Source of the DNA: Actinomycetota bacterium
GTDB lineage: Bacteria; Actinomycetota; Actinomycetes; Actinomycetales; Microbacteriaceae
Length of the DNA stretch: 5,924 bases
Direction: 5' to 3'
Assembly (NCBI GenBank): GCA_009702645.1
Contig: WLHO01000047.1
Coordinates: 1 to 5,924 of the forward strand
The notes beneath the pieces were generated by a model that made no database searches, had not been told where the DNA came from, and worked only from the letters and a program-made list of their open reading frames with translations. A program made the translations under genes and the position numbers. Of this stretch, positions 1-5,489 are shown in pieces. Numbering within the stretch: the stretch's first letter is position 1; every line of letters starts with the position of its first letter.

Positions 1-203
1 CCTCGCTGTGTCCGCAATGCAACACTGCTGGCTGGGGGAGCGTATCCCCAGTTTTTGGTTTGCCCTGTGCCGATTGTGGGTCAAACGTAGATAGCGCAGT
101 AAGGGCAGATCAGTACGGCTGTGGCAAATGTGAGCACAGACAATTTTTTGCTAGAGCTTCAACGGTTGCAGAAGCTAGATTCTGCGATTCTTGCAATCCC
201 TAG
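1..203 (+). CDS. C-terminal part of a zinc-ribbon protein, probably DUF6671 family (5' end outside window)
   Basis: An open plus-strand frame enters from the left edge (first whole codon at 3) and stops with TAG at 201-203, giving 66 visible residues. Four Cys pairs are seen: CPQC at fragment residues 3-6, CADC at 22-25, CGKC at 40-43 and CDSC at 61-64, just before a terminal Asn-Pro. Eight evenly paired cysteines suggest two structural zinc sites. The phrase GLPCADCG, a YGCGKC-like motif and an ending of the form C-D-x-C-N-P match what I recall of the C-terminus of DUF6671 proteins, which have no established function. The frame has no stop and the cysteine pattern would not survive by chance, so I regard it as a real gene although its start is not visible. 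It converges on the amidohydrolase gene with only 18 bases between the two stops. The family assignment is from memory; an unrelated zinc-ribbon protein is the alternative. Confidence 0.68.
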   Translation, partial: SLCPQCNTAGWGSVSPVFGLPCADCGSNVDSAVRADQYGCGKCEHRQFFARASTVAEARFCDSCNP

Positions 204-221
204 GTCGAAGCTAATCTCTTG

Positions 222-1787
222 CTAGGCGATTTGCTGGCCAGCCTTGTAGGTTGCCAAAACCTGTATGTCTCTAAGTAGCCCAGAGCTGACCTCTAGTGGG
301 TTGTGTGAAAGAACCACAAAATCGCAGGGCTGGTCTATTCCAAGTGGAGTTTCGTGTCGACCGGTTAGCTGAAAGCTAACTGCTGAGCTATAGCTAGAAA
401 AAGCCTCCGCGGCAGTAACTGCTTGCTCGATTACCCAACCACCTTCAGGTTTGGAATCAGCAGTTTGTCTTGTGACGGCTGTAGCGATACCCAGAATCGG
501 ATTTGAACTAGATACTGGCCAGTCTGAACCGAAGGCAATTGTGGCACCGCTATCGATTAGATCGCGCATCCGATACATCTGGTCGATCCGACCCATGCCA
601 AGTCTTGGTACACAGCTCATGAGCATTCCATCCGCCTGCGCCCAGAGCGGTTGCATGTTGGCAACCACATTGAGACTTGCGAATCGAGAAATATCGGAAT
701 CGTTGATCAATTCAGCGTGGGCAATCACGTTTGGTAGCTCCGGCATGCCAAGACGCTGCTGTACGTATTCAATCGCGTCTAGGGCTTGGCGAACCCCGGC
801 ATCACCAATGGCGTGAATGTGCAGTTGGAAACCAGCTTCTGCTGCAGTTAGGCAGGCTGCCTCTAGTTCGCTCTTGCCCCAAAGCGGCTCTCCGTGATTA
901 TGAGCGTCGTCAAGATATGGCTCCAGAACTGAAGCTGTACCGCTTCCAAAAACACCGTCTGCGAAGAACTTGCAAGTTTTTGCGCTTAGCTTAGAACTTC
1001 CAAGAGCGATGACTTTTGCTCGATCAGTTTTTGCAAATTCAATTGATTTGAGCCACTCATGCGGTTCTATCTTGAAAGCAAGGTTGTAATCCAAAAGCAG
1101 TGCGTGTTCAGAAACCGCAGCTAGATAGATCTCTGTCATACCGGATGTAATCCATGCATCCTGCGCCTGAACTATTCCCTGCTTGGCTAGGACTTTGTCT
1201 GCCCAGGCCAATGCGGCTACCTCTTGCTCAATTGTTCTTGCCGGCGCCTTATCCAGAACAAGCGCCATCGCTTGTGGTTCTCTGAGCACCCCGGTTGGGG
1301 CACCAGAGGTGTCAACATCTACTGAGCCAGAGATTAGTTGGGGAAGCGGTGACGGGATTAGTTGAAGGGCCTTACTGTTTACCCAGATGGTGTGGTGATC
1401 GCTTGCATGAAGCACCACTGGAACATCTGACACTGCCTCATCCAGCCAGCTGGCTAGAAAAACTCCACCCTCAACAATTGATCGGTCGTAGGCTCCACCT
1501 TCAATCCAAGCTTGACCGGGATTAGCACTCCGATAGCTTCTTAGAACTTGTTGGATTTCAGAGACGGAAGTGGCTTTGGTGACAACTGGACCTGCAGCCT
1601 CTCGACCGGCAAATACCGGGTGAGCGTGGCCGTCACGGAATGCGGGAAAAACATAGCCTTTAGGAAGCTCAATTTCTTTGTCAGAACTGCCAGGGGATGA
1701 GACCTGACCATTTTTTGCATAAAGTTCTTGATCGAATGCTTGGCTTGTCGGGTTATAAAAGCTCGCCCCCGTGAATTTGATTCTCAA
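222..1787 (-). CDS. YtcJ-like metal-dependent amidohydrolase (amidohydrolase_3 family)
   Basis: 521-residue cytoplasmic hydrolase, a normal length for the YtcJ branch of the amidohydrolase superfamily. Metal-site elements appear in order: HxH in RDGHAHP (H54, H56) after the first beta-sandwich segment, the candidate carboxylated lysine K273 in CKFFADG, H325 in LHIHAIGD, H357 in VIAHAEL, and the late Asp D422 in AFGSDWPV. The HHTIWVNSKAL segment (131-141) is also typical of the family. The C-terminal beta-sandwich strand (DFVVLSHNPLEV, 489-500) is complete. The start is TTG at 1785-1787; it fits because the IKFTGASFYNP opening is the family's first strand. The start overlaps the tdk stop as TTGA, with AAGGG directly upstream, so translation is probably coupled to tdk. 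There is no signal peptide. Family members act on C-N bonds of varied small molecules and the substrate cannot be read from the sequence; a link to nucleoside salvage is suggested only by the neighbour. Stop TAG. Confidence 0.88.
   Translation of the reverse strand: MRIKFTGASFYNPTSQAFDQELYAKNGQVSSPGSSDKEIELPKGYVFPAFRDGHAHPVFAGREAAGPVVTKATSVSEIQQVLRSYRSANPGQAWIEGGAYDRSIVEGGVFLASWLDEAVSDVPVVLHASDHHTIWVNSKALQLIPSPLPQLISGSVDVDTSGAPTGVLREPQAMALVLDKAPARTIEQEVAALAWADKVLAKQGIVQAQDAWITSGMTEIYLAAVSEHALLLDYNLAFKIEPHEWLKSIEFAKTDRAKVIALGSSKLSAKTCKFFADGVFGSGTASVLEPYLDDAHNHGEPLWGKSELEAACLTAAEAGFQLHIHAIGDAGVRQALDAIEYVQQRLGMPELPNVIAHAELINDSDISRFASLNVVANMQPLWAQADGMLMSCVPRLGMGRIDQMYRMRDLIDSGATIAFGSDWPVSSSNPILGIATAVTRQTADSKPEGGWVIEQAVTAAEAFSSYSSAVSFQLTGRHETPLGIDQPCDFVVLSHNPLEVSSGLLRDIQVLATYKAGQQIA
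1784..1787 (-). promoter_or_regulatory. tdk stop / amidohydrolase start overlap (TTGA)
   Basis: On the minus strand the four bases TTGA contain the TTG start of the amidohydrolase and the TGA stop of tdk. Such stop/start overlaps usually mean one transcript and reinitiation by the same ribosome. The only purine-rich stretch is AAGGG touching the start codon, too close for normal Shine-Dalgarno spacing, which makes coupling to tdk translation the more likely way the second gene is read. Confidence 0.7.
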
Positions 1788-2389
1788 CCCTTAAGCGCAG
1801 ACTTTTCTCGGAAGTAGCAAGATGGGCAAAGCGACTCGTATGTGACCTGGTCTCCATCAATTGCCACCTGGGCTCCGTCAAAGACAAACTCGTCGTTGAC
1901 CTTGCGGCCGTTGAACATAGCCTTCTTGCCGCAACGGCAAATGGTTTTTAGCTCCTCAAGGCTATGGGCTATCTCGAGCAGGCGAAGTGATCCTGGAAAA
2001 CCGTTGGTTAGAAAATCGGTCCGGATCCCAAATGCCAGTACTGGTACATCATCTAAAACGGCAATTTCCAAAGCTTGGTCGACCTGCTCACGGGTTAGAA
2101 ACTGCGCCTCATCAAGCAACAGGCAAGCTACTCTCTTACCGGTTGCTTCGCGCTGCAAGCTGGAGCGTTTTTGAAACTCGGTTCGAAGATTTAGCTCTGG
2201 GGTGACTAGAAAATCAACGTGACGGTCCACACCTAGCCTTGAAAGGATGGCGGTGTCGCCCTTGGTGTCTACTGCTGGCTTTGCCAGCAATACGGACTGT
2301 CCGCGCTCCTCGTAGTTGTGAGCGGCCTGAAGTAGGGCGGTTGATTTACCGCTATTCATAGCTCCGTGACGGAAATACAGTTTGCTCAT
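1784..2389 (-). CDS. tdk: Thymidine kinase (type II, TK1-like)
   Basis: 201-residue kinase that phosphorylates thymidine to dTMP with ATP, the thymidine salvage step, in the cytoplasm. The P-loop is GAMNSGKST (9-17). The Walker B/catalytic segment LLLDEAQFL (91-98) carries the likely general-base Glu at E94. FGIRTDF (120-126) matches the conserved FGLRTDF-type motif leading to the lasso region. The structural zinc site is C151, C153, C188 and C191 (CRCGKKA and CPSC), as in bacterial type II enzymes with C-x-C spacing. The length is normal for the family. The ATG start at 2387-2389 places the first beta strand (KLYFRHG) correctly; the only ribosome-binding sequence upstream is a close AGGGG (2 nt away), so the signal is weak. 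It is the first gene of a two-gene unit with the amidohydrolase, is transcribed away from the DUF3145 gene across a 113-base gap, and ends in TGA inside the TTGA overlap. Confidence 0.97.
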   Translation of the reverse strand: MSKLYFRHGAMNSGKSTALLQAAHNYEERGQSVLLAKPAVDTKGDTAILSRLGVDRHVDFLVTPELNLRTEFQKRSSLQREATGKRVACLLLDEAQFLTREQVDQALEIAVLDDVPVLAFGIRTDFLTNGFPGSLRLLEIAHSLEELKTICRCGKKAMFNGRKVNDEFVFDGAQVAIDGDQVTYESLCPSCYFREKSALKG

Positions 2390-2414
2390 AGCCCCTATAT
2401 GCTAGTTGGATTTT

Positions 2415-2443
2415 TTGACATCTGACTCCAGCGGCTCTACCCT
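2415..2443 (+). promoter_or_regulatory. Putative sigma-70-type promoter for the DUF3145 gene
   Basis: A perfect TTGACA -35 hexamer lies at 2415-2420, preceded by a run of T. After 17 bases comes TACCCT at 2438-2443, which fits the loose actinobacterial -10 pattern TAnnnT but is poor in the middle positions. Transcription would start near 2450 and give a leader of about 50 bases before the ATG at 2503. The hexamer and spacing are seen in the sequence; promoter activity is inference. The rest of the 2390-2502 gap shows no convincing promoter for tdk on the other strand. Confidence 0.42.
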
Positions 2444-2490
2444 TAGATAACCACCAAATACAGGTCGTAGGGGAAGACGTACCTAGGTTT

Positions 2491-2499
2491 GGAGGTGAT
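2491..2499 (+). promoter_or_regulatory. Strong ribosome binding site of the DUF3145 gene
   Basis: GGAGGTGAT is a nine-base perfect complement to the usual bacterial 16S rRNA 3' tail. Seven bases separate GGAGG from the ATG at 2503. It fixes the start of the DUF3145 gene and is the most complete Shine-Dalgarno sequence in the window, suggesting efficient translation. Confidence 0.85.
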
Positions 2500-2502
2500 T
2501 GT

Positions 2503-3030
2503 ATGTCTGATGGCCTGGTGCTAATCCACTGCGCGCCTAGTTCCTTGTTGACCCATGTCGAATGGACACTTTCGGGCATTTCCGGAACCCCCATAAAACT
2601 CAACTGGGTTGCCGATGAGTCAAAGCCAACAATGTTCCGATCTTCTGTCAGCTTGAAGTGCACGGGCGAGGAAGCAGCCACGCTGGCATCGGCTTTCATG
2701 AACCTCAAGCAACTTAGCTTTGAGGTTATTTATCAGCAGGCTCACGGAGGCTCCAGGTGGAGCTTTACTCCAGCACTCGGTATGTTTAGCTGCTCAACTG
2801 ATGAAGCAGGAAACCTGGTTGTAAACGAAAATCAAATTCGACACTCGATGGAAAAAGCTGGATCTAATCCGCTGAAACTTCAAGCCGAGCTTCGAAGACT
2901 ACTTGGCCAAGCCTGGGATGACGAGCTGGAGAATTATCGCGAACTAATTGGTGGAACGGAAAGCAACCACGGCATTATGACCGCCGAAGCCGAACGAGTT
3001 AGTTATAGCCAAAATATTCGACCCCTCTAG
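2503..3030 (+). CDS. DUF3145 domain protein with unusual C-terminal tail overlapping fabF
   Basis: 175-residue soluble protein with no signal peptide or membrane segment. Function unknown; the family is actinobacterial and is commonly encoded beside fabF, so a role connected with fatty acid synthesis is a guess from context only. Family features I recognise are the N-terminal stretch GLVLIHCAPSSLLTHVEW (4-21), the central RWSFTPALGMF (85-95), the following acidic turn with NLVVNENQIR (104-113), and the leucine-rich segment with LLGQAWDDELE (133-143). After ELENYR (141-146) the sequence departs from what I remember as the usual ending (an FR-AG-G--VRWLH type tail). Instead residues 148-175 are read antisense to the last 28 codons of fabF. 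The start is set by an excellent ribosome binding site. The gene is divergent from tdk, convergent with the FAS II operon, and ends in TAG. Confidence 0.88.
   Translation: MSDGLVLIHCAPSSLLTHVEWTLSGISGTPIKLNWVADESKPTMFRSSVSLKCTGEEAATLASAFMNLKQLSFEVIYQQAHGGSRWSFTPALGMFSCSTDEAGNLVVNENQIRHSMEKAGSNPLKLQAELRRLLGQAWDDELENYRELIGGTESNHGIMTAEAERVSYSQNIRPL
2944..3030. other. Codon-aligned antisense overlap of DUF3145 gene and fabF 3' ends
   Basis: The two genes run tail to tail and share 87 bases, 29 codon positions counting both stops. The frames are in exact register: each plus codon is the reverse complement of a minus codon. The fabF stop TAG corresponds to the Leu148 codon CTA of DUF3145, and the DUF3145 stop TAG corresponds to a CTA leucine of FabF. 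The fabF side encodes the conserved end of the enzyme (NSFGFGGHNAVVAF), so the DUF3145 tail here is dictated by FabF constraint. No room remains for a terminator between the genes; both transcripts must run into each other. Confidence 0.93.
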
Positions 3031-4182
3031 CTTTCGAGGGCTTGTCACAACATCTAAATCAATCGCAGGATCTGGATTGTCAAGGTTGATTGTCGGGGGA
3101 GCGGTTCTTTCGTGAAGAGCCAAAACTGTGAAGATGGCTTCTATAGCGCCAGCACCGCCCAGCAAATGTCCAGTCGAGCTCTTGGTTGCTGATACAGCAA
3201 TCTTTGACAAGTGGTCTCCGAAGACTCTCTTTAGAGCGTTGTATTCGGCAATGTCACCAACTGGGGTGCTGGTTGCATGGGCGTTGATGTGGGCTACATC
3301 TGAAATTGAAGAGCCACTCTGTTCGATTGCACCAATCATGGCTCGAGCAGCAGCAGAGCCTTCAGGATCCGGGGCGGTGATGTGGTACGCATCGGAGGTT
3401 ACCGATGCACCGACTACCTCGGCATAAATCTTGGCACCTCTAGCTAGAGCGTGCTCTTCGCTTTCAAGAACTAGCGCACCACCGCCTTCACCCATCACAA
3501 AGCCGTCGCGGTCGATGTCATATGGCCTAGAAGCCTTTTCGGGGGCGTCGTTGCGCTTAGAAAGTGCCTGCATGGCAGCGAATGCAGCAATTGGAAGTGG
3601 GTGAATTGCAGCTTCTGAGCCTCCGGCCACCACAACATCCACTTCACCGTTTCTGATCCGATTGAAAGCGTTGGCAATTGCCTCGGTACCCGAGGCACAA
3701 GCAGAAACTGCTGTTCGAACTCCGGCTCGGGCTGAGATGTCCATACCAATAGCAGCGGCTGGACCATTTGGCATCAGCATTGGAACGGTCATCGGGAGCA
3801 CTCTTCTTGGACCGCGCTCTTTGAGCACATCGTAGGCGTCCAAAAGTGTCCATACGCCACCAATGCCGGTTGCGTAATCAACTGCCAATCGTTCCGGACT
3901 GACTTCAGGCGAACCAGCATCGGCCCAGGCTTCTCGGGCTGCAATCAAGGCAAACTGACTGGATGGATCTAGACGCTTGGCTTCTTGCAAGCTCAGAACC
4001 TCGTTAGCTGGGGTTTTGGCTTGGCCGGCGAAGGTCACTGGCAGTTCGTGTTTGGCAACCCACTCTTGGGTGAGTGTTGAAATGCCGGATTTTCCAGCCA
4101 GTAGGTTTTCCCAAGTTGATTTGCTGTCGCCACCAAGTGGCGTAGTTGCGCCAATTCCGGTGACAACAACTTTTTTGAACAA
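2944..4182 (-). CDS. fabF: Beta-ketoacyl-ACP synthase II (FabF)
   Basis: 412-residue condensing enzyme of type II fatty acid synthesis. It elongates acyl chains by joining acyl groups with malonyl-ACP in the cytoplasm. The thiolase-fold Cys-His-His triad is visible: C162 in VSACASGTEA, H302 in NAHATSTPVGD and H339 in KSSTGHLLGGAGA, with K334 next to the last. The glycine-rich NSFGFGGHN (395-403) closes the active site. The length is normal. The start is TTG at 4180-4182, five bases after the acpP stop; it fits because FKKVVVTGIGATTPLGG is the expected first strand and no ATG or GTG lies in place. AAGG within the last acpP codons, nine bases upstream, is the likely ribosome binding site. It is the last gene of the FAS II operon. 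Its final 87 bases are shared antisense with the DUF3145 gene. Stop TAG. Confidence 0.97.
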   Translation of the reverse strand: MFKKVVVTGIGATTPLGGDSKSTWENLLAGKSGISTLTQEWVAKHELPVTFAGQAKTPANEVLSLQEAKRLDPSSQFALIAAREAWADAGSPEVSPERLAVDYATGIGGVWTLLDAYDVLKERGPRRVLPMTVPMLMPNGPAAAIGMDISARAGVRTAVSACASGTEAIANAFNRIRNGEVDVVVAGGSEAAIHPLPIAAFAAMQALSKRNDAPEKASRPYDIDRDGFVMGEGGGALVLESEEHALARGAKIYAEVVGASVTSDAYHITAPDPEGSAAARAMIGAIEQSGSSISDVAHINAHATSTPVGDIAEYNALKRVFGDHLSKIAVSATKSSTGHLLGGAGAIEAIFTVLALHERTAPPTINLDNPDPAIDLDVVTSPRKLEGSNILAITNSFGFGGHNAVVAFRSTN

Positions 4183-4195
4183 AGTTTTTAGCCTT
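4180..4195 (-). promoter_or_regulatory. TTG start and ribosome binding site of fabF
   Basis: On the minus strand AAGG (4192-4195) sits inside the last codons of acpP, followed by the acpP TAA, then TTG at 4180-4182 as the fabF start. The modest Shine-Dalgarno sequence and the weak start codon contrast with the strong site of acpP just upstream, and would favour more ACP than FabF from one message. That ratio is inference. Confidence 0.6.
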
Positions 4196-4436
4196 GCGCC
4201 TTAGTGATGTAGTTCACTGCATCGCCAACGGTAAGAAGGTTCTTTACTTCGTCGTCTGGAATCTTGACATCAAATCTGTCTTCGGCGTTAACAACGATTG
4301 TCATCATCGAGATTGAGTCGATGTCTAGGTCGTCTGTGAAGGACTTGTCTAGCGCGATGGCATCGGTTGCGATACCGGTCTCGTCAGTAACGATTTCCGC
4401 TAGTCCTGCAAGTACTTCTGCTGCTGAAAGTGCCAT
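4188..4436 (-). CDS. acpP: Acyl carrier protein (ACP)
   Basis: 82-residue acidic carrier of the type II fatty acid synthase. Its Ser41, in DLDIDSISMM (36-45), is the site where holo-ACP synthase would attach 4'-phosphopantetheine, the thiol arm that carries the growing acyl chain. The DSI form instead of the common DSL, followed by MMTIVVNAEDRFDVKIPDDEV, is the type I associate with Microbacteriaceae ACPs. Helix I lies in the first 18 residues, helix II starts at the serine, and the C-terminal helix is around GDAVNYITKAQG (71-82). The ATG at 4434-4436 is supported by AAGGAG at a good distance. It lies between fabH (44 bases upstream) and fabF (5 bases downstream), the usual actinobacterial order. 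Stop TAA. Its length and unambiguous serine motif make the assignment secure. Confidence 0.98.
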   Translation of the reverse strand: MALSAAEVLAGLAEIVTDETGIATDAIALDKSFTDDLDIDSISMMTIVVNAEDRFDVKIPDDEVKNLLTVGDAVNYITKAQG

Positions 4437-4443
4437 TTCGATT

Positions 4444-4450
4444 TCTCCTT
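4444..4450 (-). promoter_or_regulatory. Strong ribosome binding site of acpP
   Basis: The minus strand reads AAGGAGA, with eight bases between AAGGAG and the acpP ATG. It is the best ribosome binding site among the FAS II genes seen here and fits the need for ACP in excess over the enzymes. The 44-base fabH-acpP gap holds it and shows no clear promoter or terminator. Confidence 0.8.
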
Positions 4451-4480
4451 ATGAGATGTTTATTTGAACCAGCCCCAAGT

Positions 4481-5479
4481 TTAGGGCACAACCACCACTT
4501 GCGCTCCGAAGGCTAAACCGGCCCCAAAGCCTATCTGGAGCGCCAGATCGCCTGATTTGATCTGACCTTGCTCTAAAAGCGCGTGCATCGCCAAAGGAAT
4601 GCTTGCAGCCGATGTGTTGCCGGAGGTCTTTATATCTTTTGCTACGACAACGTGCTCAGGTAACGCTAGCTGCTTTGCCATCTCATCGATGATTCGCTCA
4701 TTAGCTTGGTGCATCACGATTGCATCCAGTTCATCAGCTTTGATGCCTGCTGCCTCTAGAGCTTGCTTTGCAACTTTAACCATCTCCCAAACGGCCCAGC
4801 GGAAAACTGTTTGCCCTTCTTGAACCAGGGTTGGCCAAGCACCTGTGCCATCACGAAAATCAAGAAGGGAACCAGTCATGCCAACTGCTTCCCACTTCGA
4901 ACCATCCGAGCCCCAAACGCTTTTTGAGATACCCGGAGAATCCGATGGGCCGACAATCGCTGCGCCTGCTCCGTCTCCAAGAAGGAAAGAAATTGAACGG
5001 TCGGTCGGGTCAATAAAGTCGGTGAGCTTTTCTCCTCCAACTACCAAAACGTACTTTGCAACGCCGGAACGCACTAATGAATCCGCCTGAGCGATGCCGT
5101 AGCAGTACCCGGCGCAGGCAGCAGAAATGTCAAAGGCCGGAGCCGGATTTGCTCCAACAAGCTCTGCCAGCAAAGCTGCAGCAGAGGGGGTTTGGTAAGG
5201 GTGTGTGATGGTGGAAAAGATAACCGCTTCAATCTCAGAAGGGGCAATCCCTGCCTTCTTGATGGCCTCGTTGCTAGCTTCTACAGCCATGTCCATTAGC
5301 GAGCGATCTTTACTTGCGCGCATACGGGTGACAATTCCTGTTCGCTGAGTAATCCACTCATCGGAGGAGTTGATCGGCCCTGCAATTTCATCATTAGTGA
5401 CTGTCAGGTCACCTCGAGCGGCACCCAAGGAATAAATCTTTGAGAACGCAACTGGAGTTGATTGAATCAGCTTTGACAT
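4481..5479 (-). CDS. fabH: Beta-ketoacyl-ACP synthase III (FabH)
   Basis: 332-residue initiating enzyme of type II fatty acid synthesis: it condenses an acyl-CoA primer with malonyl-ACP and so sets the chain's starter end. The triad is C122 in ISAACAGYCYG, H257 in MHQAN and N288 in SGNTSAASIP. Other family marks are SSDEWITQRTGI (38-49), the glycine-rich SFLLGDGAGAA (164-174) and the C-terminal GFGAGLAFGAQVVV (317-330). The HQAN motif is followed by Glu where I would expect Met or Leu (HQANERIID), a mild departure near the ACP-facing surface. The length is typical of actinobacterial FabH. The ATG at 5477-5479 lies ten bases after the fabD stop; only a weak purine run (GGAAAG, about 13 bases away) precedes it, so coupling to fabD is possible. 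Relatives in Microbacteriaceae often use branched primers, but primer preference cannot be read here. Stop TAA. Confidence 0.97.
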   Translation of the reverse strand: MSKLIQSTPVAFSKIYSLGAARGDLTVTNDEIAGPINSSDEWITQRTGIVTRMRASKDRSLMDMAVEASNEAIKKAGIAPSEIEAVIFSTITHPYQTPSAAALLAELVGANPAPAFDISAACAGYCYGIAQADSLVRSGVAKYVLVVGGEKLTDFIDPTDRSISFLLGDGAGAAIVGPSDSPGISKSVWGSDGSKWEAVGMTGSLLDFRDGTGAWPTLVQEGQTVFRWAVWEMVKVAKQALEAAGIKADELDAIVMHQANERIIDEMAKQLALPEHVVVAKDIKTSGNTSAASIPLAMHALLEQGQIKSGDLALQIGFGAGLAFGAQVVVVP

Positions 5480-5489
5480 GAATTAAGTT

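Noticed and set aside
296..317. Inverted repeat GTGGGTT/AACCAC as a terminator for the leftmost convergent genes
   Set aside because: It lies inside the amidohydrolase frame, in the conserved LSHNPLEV region, has a bulge, and comes before that gene's stop.
2399..2404. Minus-strand TAGCAT as a -10 element for tdk
   Set aside because: It fits TAnnnT and would give an almost leaderless message, but no -35-like hexamer exists at 16-18 bases, so it cannot be separated from chance.
2352..2708. 118-residue minus-strand open frame across the tdk/DUF3145 gap
   Set aside because: It overlaps the start of tdk and runs antisense to DUF3145, has no recognisable motif, and its content is explained by the real genes.
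3023..3040. Hairpin CCCTC...GAGGG at the DUF3145 stop as a terminator
   Set aside because: The stem is only five pairs with an eight-base loop, no T run follows on either strand, and the bases encode conserved FabF residues.
3128..3427. Plus-strand open frame of 99 residues opposite fabF, and similar frames opposite fabH and the amidohydrolase
   Set aside because: These are antisense to strongly conserved enzyme coding sequence, lack ribosome binding sites and resemble no family.
4470..4490. GCCC/GGGC inverted repeat after fabH as an attenuator or terminator before acpP
   Set aside because: The stem is four to five pairs without a T run, and part of it is the fabH end; a terminator here would cut off acpP and fabF.
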